Assembly (NCBI RefSeq): GCF_007786445.1 | Contig: NZ_VNJI01000009.1 | Span: 1 to 64,000 of the forward strand | Reading direction: 5' to 3' | Origin: Paenibacillus cremeus | GTDB taxonomy: Bacteria; Bacillota; Bacilli; Paenibacillales; NBRC-103111 | Length of the DNA stretch: 64,000 nt | Shown here: in pieces, positions 17,938 to 26,036 of the stretch | How positions within the stretch are numbered: the stretch's first letter is position 1 | Layout: each line of letters begins with the position of its first letter | Notes under the pieces: generated by a model | The model's database searches: none | The model's input: only the letters and a program-made list of their open reading frames with translations | Told to the model about the DNA's origin: nothing | Made by a program: the position numbers and the translations under genes

Positions 17938-18960
17938 TTATGATGAACACAAGGACAAAACCGTATCATGCAAAATCGGTCGAAACTCGCGAATCCGATT
18001 GCCTCGTCCGAGATGGACGGCATTGGTCAGAAAAACGACGCTCAAGCCGCGTTCCGGCTCGATCCATAAGCTCGTGCCGGTAAAGCCCGTGTGTCCATAG
18101 CTGCCCAAAGGCCAGCTCTTCCCGGCACTCGGGGAAAACGGAGTCTCTTGCAGCACCTCCCAGCCGAGGCCGCGCCCGCGAACCGGGGAACCAACGGCTT
18201 CAGTCCTTTGCGAAGACGACAGAAGGGGATGACGTTCTGCCTGCAGCCACCAAGACGCATAGCGTGTAAGGTCGCTCGCTGTGGAGAATAAGCCCGCACT
18301 GCCGGACACGCCACCGAGATGAAAGCTCTTCTCGTCGTGCACTTCACCATGGACGTACGCTTCATCCACCCATTCCGTAGCGGCGATCCGATGCCGCAGC
18401 TCTTGTGGAGGGGTATACATCGTATCCCGCATACCCAGCGGCTCGAAAATCGTTCGGCTGACGAATCGATCCAGGCGCTCGCCAGCCACACGTTCCACAA
18501 CGAGCCCGAGCAGAATCATGCCGAGGTCGCTGTAGCGAGTGCTCTCACCAGGTGGAAAATCGAGCTGAGCGCCGAAGATTTCACCCAGTAATCCAGGCCG
18601 CTGCGCATGACGCGGAACGACCGGTAAATCCGCCGGCAGCCCGGCGGCATGCTGGAGCAGGTGGCGAAGTGTCACCTGCGGCTGACAGAATTCACGCAGA
18701 TACTCCTGAGCGGGATGATCCAGCTTCAGCTTCCCCGCATCTGCAAGCAGTAATACCGCCGGCAGCGTGGCCGTGACCTTCGTCAGCGAAGCGATATCGA
18801 ATAGCGTATCCAGCTGAACCTCCGTGCGCTTGATGCCATCGGAATAAGTTCCGTATGCTTTGCTGAACCGGAAGCGATTACAAATCGCAATGTCGATAAC
18901 AGCTCCGGGCAAAAGCCCTTCGCTAATCCAGCCTTCAATTAAGCGATCCACCTTATCCAT
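17938..18960 (-). CDS. Beta-lactamase-fold serine hydrolase, AmiE-like
   Basis: A 340-aa class C beta-lactamase/PBP-fold hydrolase. The active-site SxxK is Ser58-Leu-Thr-Lys61 (FDIASLTKVTATLP), the second motif is YSD (RYSDLGMILLGL, in place of YxN), and the third is HTG (GHTGFTGTSLW, in place of KTG). No signal peptide is visible. In B. subtilis the murein salvage cluster encodes a protein of this fold (AmiE/YbbE) that removes the stem peptide from MurNAc, so this is the likely role here, in the cytoplasm after uptake. It overlaps the end of murR by 8 nt. An esterase activity cannot be excluded. Confidence 0.8.
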   Translation of the reverse strand: MDKVDRLIEGWISEGLLPGAVIDIAICNRFRFSKAYGTYSDGIKRTEVQLDTLFDIASLTKVTATLPAVLLLADAGKLKLDHPAQEYLREFCQPQVTLRHLLQHAAGLPADLPVVPRHAQRPGLLGEIFGAQLDFPPGESTRYSDLGMILLGLVVERVAGERLDRFVSRTIFEPLGMRDTMYTPPQELRHRIAATEWVDEAYVHGEVHDEKSFHLGGVSGSAGLFSTASDLTRYASWWLQAERHPLLSSSQRTEAVGSPVRGRGLGWEVLQETPFSPSAGKSWPLGSYGHTGFTGTSLWIEPERGLSVVFLTNAVHLGRGNRIREFRPILHDTVLSLCSS

Positions 18961-19810
18961 TGCGCTTGCCCGCCTTTACGGCCTGACGTGTCTTCTCCAG
19001 CGATTGCACGCTTTCCTCGTAATGGCAGCCCGCTATACCCACATACAAAATGTCGATGACATTGAGCTGTGCAATTCGGGATGCCATGGCGCCGCTTCGA
19101 ATGCTTTTCTCCAAGGTGCTTGTAAACAAGCGAATGTCCGCCAGCTCCGAAACCGGATTCGAGCCGAAACGGGTCAAGGTGATGACGACGGCTCCGTTCT
19201 CCTTGGCAATCTCCAGTGTACGGATCATGTCCTCGGTCTGCCCAGAGTAGGATATCCCGAAAACCACATCGCCCGGGAGCAAATTCGCCGCAATGGTCGC
19301 TTGCGCATCGAACCCTGCCCCTATCTCGCACCAGCGGTTAATCCGCGATAGCTTCTGCTTAAAATCCTCTGCGATGATCGCCGAGGCACCGACGCCGAAA
19401 ATGCCGACCTTTCTCGCTGCACTTAGTGCCGCAATCGCCTTCTCTACGCTCTCCGGTGAGAGCATCGTTAGGGTATCCTGAATGGAAACGATGTTGTTAT
19501 TGGATACCGACTCAATGAGATGCGTGATGGAGCCGTCCGTACGAATTTCCTGATACGACTCTGCAGGCAGGGACGCTTGGGATAAATCGCCGGCGATCCG
19601 CAGCTTCAGCTCTTGAAACCCTTTGTAGTGGAGTGAGCGAGACAGCCTGACGATTGTAGCTTCACTCACCTCGGCATACTCAGCCAGCTTCTGTACAGAC
19701 AGGCCGACCACCTTCTCCGGGTGCTGCAAAATATATTCCGCCGCTTTGCGCTCCATTGGCTTCAGACTGCCCATGGCGGCTTCTATGCTGACTAATCCAC
19801 CCTTTAACAT
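18953..19810 (-). CDS. murR: MurR/RpiR family transcriptional regulator
   Basis: A 285-aa regulator with an N-terminal HTH_6 domain (about 1-75; LSVQKLAEYAEVSEATIVRLSRSL is the recognition helix region) and a C-terminal SIS domain (about 115-255; KVGIFGVGASAIIAEDFKQKL and GDVVFGISYSGQTEDMI), expected to bind a phosphosugar such as MurNAc-6-phosphate. The ATG at 19810 has AGAGG eight nt upstream and is preferred over one three codons earlier. First gene of the operon with amiE-like, ABC importer, kinase and murQ; likely autoregulated through the partial palindrome overlapping the promoter at 19877-19906. Confidence 0.88.
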   Translation of the reverse strand: MLKGGLVSIEAAMGSLKPMERKAAEYILQHPEKVVGLSVQKLAEYAEVSEATIVRLSRSLHYKGFQELKLRIAGDLSQASLPAESYQEIRTDGSITHLIESVSNNNIVSIQDTLTMLSPESVEKAIAALSAARKVGIFGVGASAIIAEDFKQKLSRINRWCEIGAGFDAQATIAANLLPGDVVFGISYSGQTEDMIRTLEIAKENGAVVITLTRFGSNPVSELADIRLFTSTLEKSIRSGAMASRIAQLNVIDILYVGIAGCHYEESVQSLEKTRQAVKAGKRNG

Positions 19811-19876
19811 GTGAATCATCCTCTGCGCTTAAGCTTCAATTGATTTCTCTTTAGTAAATCCCCAACTCATACTCAT

Positions 19877-19906
19877 ATTATAATGAACATTATTTCATAT
19901 TGTAAA
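19877..19906 (-). promoter_or_regulatory. Promoter of the mur operon with overlapping operator candidate
   Basis: Minus strand: -35 TTTACA (19901-19906), 18-bp spacer, -10 TATAAT (19877-19882). The spacer contains TGAA-N6-TTCA, an imperfect palindrome (ATGAAATAATGTTCAT) placed exactly where a repressor such as MurR would block RNA polymerase. Confidence 0.72.
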
Positions 19907-19956
19907 GTTTTTTTTGAAATATTGTTTCTTACTTGTCTCTATGCGGACACAAAAAA

Positions 19957-20026
19957 AAGCTTGAACCCTGTATCGGGAACCGACCTCTGTCTCACATACA
20001 GGGGTCAGTCCCATGGGTCCAAGCTT
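19957..20026 (-). terminator. Long structured terminator after folE
   Basis: Minus strand: a base stem AAGCTTGGACCC / GGTTCAAGCTT (one mismatch) enclosing a second stem-loop (ACAGAGGTC-type arms), then eight T residues. It lies between the folE stop and the mur operon promoter. The enclosed hairpin makes it larger than usual. Confidence 0.75.
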
Positions 20027-20038
20027 TCGTTATTTTCC

Positions 20039-20629
20039 TTATTCCTTGATCAGCGCCATAAACTCACCGCGGGTAGCGGCATTGTCCCGAAAAATTCCGC
20101 GCGCTGCTGACGTGACCGTCTTGCTACCTGGCTTCTTCACACCGCGGGCGCACATGCACAAGTGCTCGCCTTCGACGACCACCATGCAGCCGTGCGGCTC
20201 CAGCACGTTCGTAATGATATCCGCAATCTCCGACGTAATCCGCTCCTGTACCTGCAGACGGCGCGTAACCGCCTCGACCAGGCGAGCGAATTTGCTGAGT
20301 CCGGCAATTTTTCCGCTCGGGATATAGCCGATATGGATCTTCCCAAAGAACGGCGCCATATGGTGCTCGCATTGGCTGTAATACACGATATCCTTTACGA
20401 TGACCAGCTCTTCGTGCTTCTCATCGAATGCGACACCTAATATGTCGTGAAAATCCGCTTCATAGCCTGCAAAAATCTCTTCATACATCCGCGTTACACG
20501 CGCCGGGGTATCCAGCAGCCCCTCCCGATCGACATCCTCGCCGATCAACCGCAAAATCTCCCGCACGTGATGCTCCACCTGCTCGCGATTGTCCGCGACA
20601 CGGGTATTCTTATATTCCTTCGCCGGCAT
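20039..20629 (-). CDS. folE: GTP cyclohydrolase I FolE
   Basis: Converts GTP to 7,8-dihydroneopterin triphosphate, the first step toward folate (and toward queuosine precursors). It has 196 aa. Zinc ligands: Cys87 and His90 ([20 protein letters not shown]) and Cys158 ([11 protein letters not shown]). [13 protein letters not shown] near residue 41 and [21 protein letters not shown] near 112 are family hallmarks. GAGGAGG lies upstream of the ATG. Single gene with its own terminator; queG, another queuosine-pathway gene, lies 2 kb away. Confidence 0.96.
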   Translation of the reverse strand: MPAKEYKNTRVADNREQVEHHVREILRLIGEDVDREGLLDTPARVTRMYEEIFAGYEADFHDILGVAFDEKHEELVIVKDIVYYSQCEHHMAPFFGKIHIGYIPSGKIAGLSKFARLVEAVTRRLQVQERITSEIADIITNVLEPHGCMVVVEGEHLCMCARGVKKPGSKTVTSAARGIFRDNAATRGEFMALIKE

Positions 20630-20712
20630 GGCTCATACCTCCTCATCGTCCGTTTATACGCAGCCCGCGCTAGTTCAAGTCCCAGCAGCCAGCCTGCGGA
20701 TACTCCCCAGAC

Positions 20713-20925
20713 TTACGGACGGAATTTTTGCTTTTTCATCATTTGCTGCATTTTATTCATCTGCTGCTTGTTCAGATTGTAGCCCATCTGCTTGGCCATC
20801 TGTTGAAGCATTTCCGGATTGTTCTGCATCTTTTCCATTTGCTTGCGTAAATATTGCACCCCAACGTAAAAGCCGCCTGCTCCCCCGGCTATCAAGGCAA
20901 TAATTGCTGTCACTGCATACCACAT
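20713..20925 (-). CDS. YneF family (UPF0154) membrane protein
   Basis: A 70-aa protein with one N-terminal membrane helix (AVTAIIALIAGGAGGFYVGV) and a charged Met/Gln/Lys-rich tail (RKQMEKMQNNPEMLQQMAKQ). Length and layout match the UPF0154/YneF family found throughout Bacillales. Function unknown. It lies between folE and the HD-GYP gene on the same strand, with 83 and 115 nt gaps. Confidence 0.85.
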   Translation of the reverse strand: MWYAVTAIIALIAGGAGGFYVGVQYLRKQMEKMQNNPEMLQQMAKQMGYNLNKQQMNKMQQMMKKQKFRP

Positions 20926-21040
20926 CGTTTACTCGTTCACCTCAGACTTCTAAGGATTATCTCATTAGTTCATCATAGCATGTCCATCATTTCGTGACAA
21001 ATCAGAATGTTGGAATTTCTCGCTTTCGGGCGCCTCCAAT

Positions 21041-22069
21041 CTACATTAGCACACTTTCAATAAACACCGTGTTATGCTTCGCCAGGTCGATTTCCTTGAC
21101 CTCCAGGTCGCTCTCGCTGCTCTTCACTACGCGGACAATCGGCCGGCCTGGCAGTCCCTTATGCTGGCCTACCACGACCCCCGTTTCTTTCGTCGACAGG
21201 CGAACCGATGTGCCGGTCGGGTACACGGAGACATGCCGCATGAACAGGATGACGATTTCTCGATCCAGCTTGGAGCCGGCCAGCACCATCAAATCCTCGC
21301 AGGCTTCGTGCGGCAGCTTGCGGCGCCCATTGGACAGATCGAACAGCAGATTGTCATACGTGTTGGCGACCGCCACAATACGGGCATACAGGTGGATCTC
21401 TTCTTTATTCAGCCGGCGCGGCAGCCCTTCGCCATCCAGCGTCTCATGATGCTGAAAGGCCACATGAGCGATGAGCAGACTCAGCTCGCGCTTTTGCTTC
21501 AGCACCTCAAACCCGCGCCACGCGTGATGCTTCCTGACGTCGCTGCTCTCATCGTCGGTAATGAGCTCCAGCTTGCCCACATCATGCAGCAAGGCGCCGA
21601 TCGACAGCTCCCGCAGCTGGCTGGTCGGCAGTCCCATATGGATGCCGATCAGCGCCGACATCATGCAAACGTTCAAGGCGTGCACGTACATGGCGTTGTC
21701 CTGGGTACGGATGTCGGTGAGCTGCACGAGCACCTCTTTGTTTTTCATGATCTCGTCGAGCAGGTTGTCGATGCTGACATGGATATGCTTCGTGTTGAAA
21801 TCCTTCCCTGATCGAATCGATTCGAATGTTTCGCCCATGCGCTGCATGACCGCTCGCTTCGTCTCTTCCGAGACCAGCTCCTGAATTTCCAGATCATCAA
21901 ACTGCTGATCTTTAATATAGACCATCGTGACTCCGATGCGCTTCAGCGTGTTGATCATGTAGACCGTCAGCTGTACGCCTTCCGACAGCAGCACAGCCCC
22001 GTTCGCCGAAAAAATCGTACGCCCTAAAAACTGGCCTGACTCCACATTCTCGATATGGATGTATCTCAT
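21041..22069 (-). CDS. HD-GYP domain protein with degenerate GYP motif
   Basis: A 342-aa predicted signalling phosphodiesterase. Residues about 1-100 form an N-terminal domain (MRYIHIENVESGQFLGRTIF), and an HD-GYP domain covers about 115-310: HDVGKLELI, KHHAWRGFEVL, HVAFQHHETLDGEG and AVANTYDNLL. The eponymous GYP reads GLP here. HD residues are intact, so c-di-GMP hydrolysis is possible. A C-terminal segment after 280 looks PilZ-like in length but I cannot confirm it. The start at 22069 follows AAAGGGGGAA and overlaps the ogt stop as ATGA, indicating translational coupling. Last gene of the DUF402-lepB-queG-ogt operon. Confidence 0.85.
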   Translation of the reverse strand: MRYIHIENVESGQFLGRTIFSANGAVLLSEGVQLTVYMINTLKRIGVTMVYIKDQQFDDLEIQELVSEETKRAVMQRMGETFESIRSGKDFNTKHIHVSIDNLLDEIMKNKEVLVQLTDIRTQDNAMYVHALNVCMMSALIGIHMGLPTSQLRELSIGALLHDVGKLELITDDESSDVRKHHAWRGFEVLKQKRELSLLIAHVAFQHHETLDGEGLPRRLNKEEIHLYARIVAVANTYDNLLFDLSNGRRKLPHEACEDLMVLAGSKLDREIVILFMRHVSVYPTGTSVRLSTKETGVVVGQHKGLPGRPIVRVVKSSESDLEVKEIDLAKHNTVFIESVLM

Positions 22070-22602
22070 GAGGTTCCCCCTTTCAGCAAACAGCCTTCGT
22101 GCTCCAGCAAAAATGTTTTGACGTGCAGCCCCCCTCCATAGCCGACCAGTGCGCCGCTCGAGCCGATGACACGATGGCAAGGCACGATAATAGCCACCGG
22201 ATTGCGATTATTGGAGCCCCCGACCGCCCGCACCGCCTTGGGTGAGCCGATTCGCTCGGCGATGTCCTTGTAGGACCAGGCCTTGCCGTAAGGCACCTCC
22301 AGCAGCGCTCGCCACACCTTCACTTGAAACGGGGTTCCGCGCAAATCCAGCGGCAGCTCGAACGACTTCCGTCTCCCTGCAAAATAGTCCCGCAATTGCT
22401 CCGCTACCTCCGCCAACGCGTCGGGATCGTGCTCCCACTCCGCCGTGCCGTACCACCGCTTCGACCACTCGCGCAGCTTCGCTTCGACGTCCGCGAACGC
22501 GCCAAATTCGATGTTGCACAGGCCCTGAGCTTCGCCTTCCCCGCTCCAGCCCAGCGTCAGCACTCCGATTGGCGTGTCGATTTCGTCATACTTGATCTTC
22601 AT
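22066..22602 (-). CDS. ogt: Methylated-DNA-[protein]-cysteine S-methyltransferase
   Basis: Suicide DNA repair protein that moves the methyl group of O6-methylguanine to its own Cys142 (IIVPCHRVIGSSG). It has 178 aa. The DNA-binding helix is KAVRAVGGSNNRNP, and GTPFQVKVWRALLEVPYG precedes it as in all family members. It overlaps queG upstream by 17 bp and the HD-GYP gene downstream by 4 bp. Confidence 0.95.
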   Translation of the reverse strand: MKIKYDEIDTPIGVLTLGWSGEGEAQGLCNIEFGAFADVEAKLREWSKRWYGTAEWEHDPDALAEVAEQLRDYFAGRRKSFELPLDLRGTPFQVKVWRALLEVPYGKAWSYKDIAERIGSPKAVRAVGGSNNRNPVAIIVPCHRVIGSSGALVGYGGGLHVKTFLLEHEGCLLKGGTS

Positions 22603-23845
22603 CTTCCCTCACCTGTCCGCTTTCATCCTCAAGTTGCTTCCGTGCCTTCCCGATCTCACGGCGAGCCGCTTCGTCCGGCTCGCGCTCCCACGCGGCGGCC
22701 AGCGCTTCGCGCGCAGCCGCGCCGCCAATGCGGCCCAGCGCCCAAGCCGCGGTGCCGCGAATCTCGGGACGCTCGTCCCGCCGCAGCAGCTCGATGAGCT
22801 GCGGTGCGCTGCTCGCGTCCCGAAAATTGCCCAGCGCCAGAATGGCGTTGCGCTGGATGGGCTTGCGGCCGCGCCAGGCCGCCGCGCTGTTGCCGAACCG
22901 CTCCTTGAACTCGCGGTTCGACATCGTGAGCAGCGGCTTCAGCAGCGGCTTCACCTGCTCCGGATCCGGCGTCAGCTCCGGATGATGATCAAAATGCATG
23001 CCCTTGTTCTTCGGGCAGACGATCTGGCAGGTGTCGCAGCCGTACAGCCGGTTGCCGATCTTCCGCTTCAGCTCATCGTCCTCGATGAGTCCCTTGGTCT
23101 GCGTGAGGTACGATACGCAGCGCTGGGCGTTAAGCTGTCCCGGGCCGACGAGCGCATCGGTCGGACAAGCGTCGATGCACAACGTGCAGTCCCCGCAGCT
23201 CTCCGTGACCGGCTCGTCCGGCGGGAAGGGGATGTTGGTGATCATCTCCCCGAGGTACACCCAGGATCCGAACTCCGGCGTGATGACGGAGCAGTTCTTG
23301 CCGACCCAGCCGATCCCGGCCCGTTCGGCGACCGCCCGGTCGACCAGCGCACCGGTGTCGACCATGCTCTTCACCCGCGCCTCCGGCACGCGGGCGAGGA
23401 TCCAAGCCTCGAGCCGCGCAAGCCGGTCGCGCAGCACATGATGATAGTCCGTTCCCCATGCGGAACGGGACAGAATGCCGCGGTACGCCTCTGGGGCCGA
23501 CCGCGGGGGATCCTGCAGCTTCGACGGATACGCCACAGCAATCGATAGAATCGATTGCGGCTGCTCCAGCGTCAGCGCCGGATTGACCCGCTTCTCGAGA
23601 TCGCGCTCCTCGAAGCCGGATTCATAGCCCTTCTCGCGGTGCCGAAGCAGGATGTCCTTCAGTGCCGTGAACGGATCGGCGCTGGCAAACCCGATTTTAT
23701 CGATGCCGAGCGTCGGCAATGCCGCCTGCAGCTCCGCTTTGAGCCTCCTCCAGACCATGCTATCGTCCTCGTCCATTCCGATCCCATGCGCCATAAGGGC
23801 CGACTGTTCCTCTGCTTGATTCATGTTGTTCGCCGCCTTAGTCAT
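22586..23845 (-). CDS. queG: Epoxyqueuosine reductase QueG
   Basis: Cobalamin-dependent reductase for the final step of queuosine formation in tRNA. It has 419 aa with a long N-terminal lead of about 30 residues. The catalytic Asp is Asp164 (VDTGALVDRA). Two [4Fe-4S] clusters: Cys217, 220, 223 (CGDCTLCIDAC) with Cys277, and Cys227 with Cys243/270/273 (GCDTCQIVCP). A C-terminal HEAT-like repeat region (RNAILALGNFRDASSAPQLIELL and onward) follows, as in Bacillus QueG. AGAAGG precedes the start within the end of lepB. It overlaps ogt by 17 bp. Confidence 0.95.
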   Translation of the reverse strand: MTKAANNMNQAEEQSALMAHGIGMDEDDSMVWRRLKAELQAALPTLGIDKIGFASADPFTALKDILLRHREKGYESGFEERDLEKRVNPALTLEQPQSILSIAVAYPSKLQDPPRSAPEAYRGILSRSAWGTDYHHVLRDRLARLEAWILARVPEARVKSMVDTGALVDRAVAERAGIGWVGKNCSVITPEFGSWVYLGEMITNIPFPPDEPVTESCGDCTLCIDACPTDALVGPGQLNAQRCVSYLTQTKGLIEDDELKRKIGNRLYGCDTCQIVCPKNKGMHFDHHPELTPDPEQVKPLLKPLLTMSNREFKERFGNSAAAWRGRKPIQRNAILALGNFRDASSAPQLIELLRRDERPEIRGTAAWALGRIGGAAAREALAAAWEREPDEAARREIGKARKQLEDESGQVREDEDQV

Positions 23846-23858
23846 GCTTGAGTGCCTT

Positions 23859-24455
23859 CTACAGATTCCGCCACTTGTTCATCGGCCACACGATCCATTC
23901 GGCCCGCCCTTCCAATTGCGAGAGCGACACGGCGCCAAAGCTCCGGCTGTCATAGCTGGCATACTTGTGGCGGTTATCGCCCATCACAAACAAGTGCCCT
24001 TCGGCGATCGTATAGGGCTCGAATCGTCCATCTTCAATGATGGAATCCGTGTAGGCTTCCTGCACCGGAGCTCCGTTAACGTACAGTGTACCACGGCGAA
24101 TAGAGATTTCATCCCCTGCCACGGCCACGACCCGCTTCACTAAATACGGATGGGTCGCATCGCTCCCGGCCGGCTCCTTAATGACGACGACATCGCCCCG
24201 CTTCGGCTCCCCTGCAAAACGAATCGTCTTATTAATGAAGAGCCATTCCCCTTCCTCCAGCGTTGGCTGCATGGAAGCGCCCTTCACGGTGGACAAATGA
24301 AATACAAATTGGTGAATGACAATCACCGCAAGCAAAGCGACGACAATCGATTTCATCCAATCCCAAATTTCCATGAGCAGACCGGTTCCGTCATCCTCCG
24401 CCAGCTGGACGCGGGGCAGCTCCCGCTCGATTTTTCTGGGAAACCAAAGGCGCAT
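23859..24455 (-). CDS. lepB: Signal peptidase I
   Basis: Removes signal peptides from secreted proteins at the outer face of the membrane. It has 198 aa with one N-terminal membrane helix (WMKSIVVALLAVIVIHQFVF) and the Ser/Lys dyad: Ser61 in KGASMQPTL and Lys107 in YLVKRVVAVAGD. The GDNRHKYASYDSRSFG box is near residue 162. The start at 24455 has GGAGGG and lies one base after the DUF402 stop; a longer in-frame start would overlap the upstream gene and lacks a ribosome site. A 14-nt gap to queG indicates one operon. Confidence 0.94.
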   Translation of the reverse strand: MRLWFPRKIERELPRVQLAEDDGTGLLMEIWDWMKSIVVALLAVIVIHQFVFHLSTVKGASMQPTLEEGEWLFINKTIRFAGEPKRGDVVVIKEPAGSDATHPYLVKRVVAVAGDEISIRRGTLYVNGAPVQEAYTDSIIEDGRFEPYTIAEGHLFVMGDNRHKYASYDSRSFGAVSLSQLEGRAEWIVWPMNKWRNL

Positions 24456-24456
24456 G

Positions 24457-25008
24457 CTATCCCTCCGCTCCGCGGTCTCTCCACTGTTCGTAGTAGTAAC
24501 GCACCCATTCATCTTGAAACGGCGAGTGGCCGGCACGCACCCGAACGAGTAAATCCTTGAGGCCTTGCTTCACTTTGGAGTCTACGATCGGGGAATAATG
24601 GTAGCTGATTTTGTGGCGCTCATATTCCTCTTGGTCCACCACGTGAACATCACCGTCCGGCATCCGAATGACGTCCAAGTCATAGTCGATATACGTAATC
24701 ACGTTCCCGTTTACATACGGAGGGGAGGCAACATTGCAGTAAAAGCGCACACCGCTCTCTTCGATCAGGGCCACAATATTAAACCACAGCTTTGGTATGA
24801 AAAAGGAGACACCAGGGATCCGGCTCACCCATTCTTTGCCGTCGGATTCGACGATTTTCGTCTGGCTGTTGATCAGCACCATCATCGATTCCGCCCGGTG
24901 CGATTCGTGCATCAGGCTCTCCGGCACCAGCCAATTTTGCAGCCACATGCGATGAAGGTGCCCGTCGTGTTTGAAGCTTTTGATAACATACGAGGAAAAA
25001 GTCGTCAT
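24457..25008 (-). CDS. DUF402 family nucleoside tri-/diphosphatase-like protein
   Basis: A 183-aa protein of the DUF402 family (YgaC type). S. aureus and Bacillus relatives (Ntdp) hydrolyse nucleoside tri- and diphosphates. Conserved segments: VIKSFKHDGHLHRMW near the N-terminus, IVESDGKEWVSRIPGVSFF, RFYCNVASPPYVNGN, and YIDYDLDVIRMPDGDVHVVDQEEYERH with the acidic metal-binding residues. The ATG at 25008 matches the family N-terminus; an upstream ATG adds 22 residues without support. First gene of a five-gene operon. Activity inferred from the family. Confidence 0.87.
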   Translation of the reverse strand: MTTFSSYVIKSFKHDGHLHRMWLQNWLVPESLMHESHRAESMMVLINSQTKIVESDGKEWVSRIPGVSFFIPKLWFNIVALIEESGVRFYCNVASPPYVNGNVITYIDYDLDVIRMPDGDVHVVDQEEYERHKISYHYSPIVDSKVKQGLKDLLVRVRAGHSPFQDEWVRYYYEQWRDRGAEG

Positions 25009-25142
25009 GCAGTCCAGACCCTTCTGCACACGGTTCGTGAGGCGCGCTGCTGCGGCTTCTCGCCCGCGTTCCATTCTCTTGCTACTAGCATAAACTTATG
25101 TAGAGTCGCTTTCAAGAGCGAGCGCACGGCCCAAAACAAAAA

Positions 25143-25181
25143 AAGCATATCCACATAAGCCAAAGCGCCCGTGTTATGCTT
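25143..25181 (-). terminator. Terminator of GNAT gene
   Basis: Minus strand: stem AAGCATAACAC / GTGGATATGCTT with a long loop, followed by seven T residues. It separates the GNAT gene at 25220 from the DUF402 operon. Confidence 0.6.
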
Positions 25182-25219
25182 GAATGTCTTGATGAATACC
25201 CGAGGGTTCCCGCCGGTCT

Positions 25220-25657
25220 CTAGCCATGAACAATACTTAGGCGATGAGCCGCCCGTGAAAAATCATCCGCCTGGTAGCCCACCTTCTCATATAGGGGAAG
25301 CACTACCTCGTTGTGCACGTCTACGGTGACAAGAATTCTGCGAACTTTCCGTTGGACGAACTTTTGCCGGAGCGATTCGACCAACAGCTGCCCAATGCCG
25401 CGACGCTGATGATCAGAGCCCACAGCAATGCGGTAATAATAACCGTTATTGTTATCGATCGTCCCAATGACGATGCCCACCACGTTTCCTTCATCCACAG
25501 CAACCATCACCAGCTCACTGTCCCACGACAGCTGATTGGCGAATGCGGCCATGGTCTCTTCATAACAATCCTCGGACAGCACTGACCGGAAAAGCTCGGT
25601 TACCGATACATAGTCGGACAACTGAAACCCGCGAACTAGAAAAGAACTCACAAGCAT
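25220..25657 (-). CDS. GNAT family N-acetyltransferase
   Basis: A 145-aa acetyltransferase. The acetyl-CoA pyrophosphate loop is AVGSDHQRRGIGQLLVESL near residue 78, followed by ILVTVDVHNEVVLPLYEKVGYQ, typical of RimI-like members. GGAGATTCC precedes the ATG. Substrate unknown. Single gene with its own terminator. Confidence 0.88.
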   Translation of the reverse strand: MLVSSFLVRGFQLSDYVSVTELFRSVLSEDCYEETMAAFANQLSWDSELVMVAVDEGNVVGIVIGTIDNNNGYYYRIAVGSDHQRRGIGQLLVESLRQKFVQRKVRRILVTVDVHNEVVLPLYEKVGYQADDFSRAAHRLSIVHG

Positions 25658-26036
25658 AGTTGGAATCTCCTCGCAGCGTGATTTTAGATATTATTAAAAA
25701 ATACGACAAAAATCGCTATATTCCTGCTAAATTGTTAAATAAAACACAAATAAACTGCAGATTTTTATTAAATGCTCATGAAAGCGCTATTTTTAAAGCG
25801 TTTTCACATTGTTTCCATCCGTTTTCGCCGTATTGCTACCACTATATGCGGGTCGGGCCGTTGTTCATGCTTAACGCACAGGCGCTAGGTAAAACCACCC
25901 ATTTCTGTGTTGCTTGTCCGCTGCTGCCCGTGGTGCCGATTGGAAGGATTAGATTTTTTTTGCATAAAATCTCTCCGGCGGTGAAACGATATCCCTTGGT
26001 GCTTTAAGTAGTTTCCGTACAAAGGAGGTATTTACA
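25658..26036. other. Gene-free AT-rich region with a 28-bp palindrome
   Basis: No credible gene in this 379-nt stretch. It holds an inverted repeat TGAAAGCGCT (25779-25788) / AGCGTTTTCA (25797-25806) with one mismatch and 8-nt spacer; each arm resembles a CcpA cre half site, but neither matches the consensus fully. A small hairpin (AGATTTT / AAAATCT) lies near 25955-25975. The strong ribosome site at 26022-26028 belongs to the small gene that follows. It must contain the GNAT promoter (left) and that of the small gene (right). Confidence 0.5.

Noticed and set aside
19957-20026. Large hairpin region after folE as a riboswitch
   Set aside because: It lies at the 3' end of folE and ends in a T tract, so a terminator explains it; no gene downstream on the same strand would be controlled.
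25660-26007. 115-codon plus-strand frame before the small gene at 26037
   Set aside because: Begins with TTG without a ribosome site, overlaps the GNAT gene start region, and its composition reflects AT-rich non-coding DNA.
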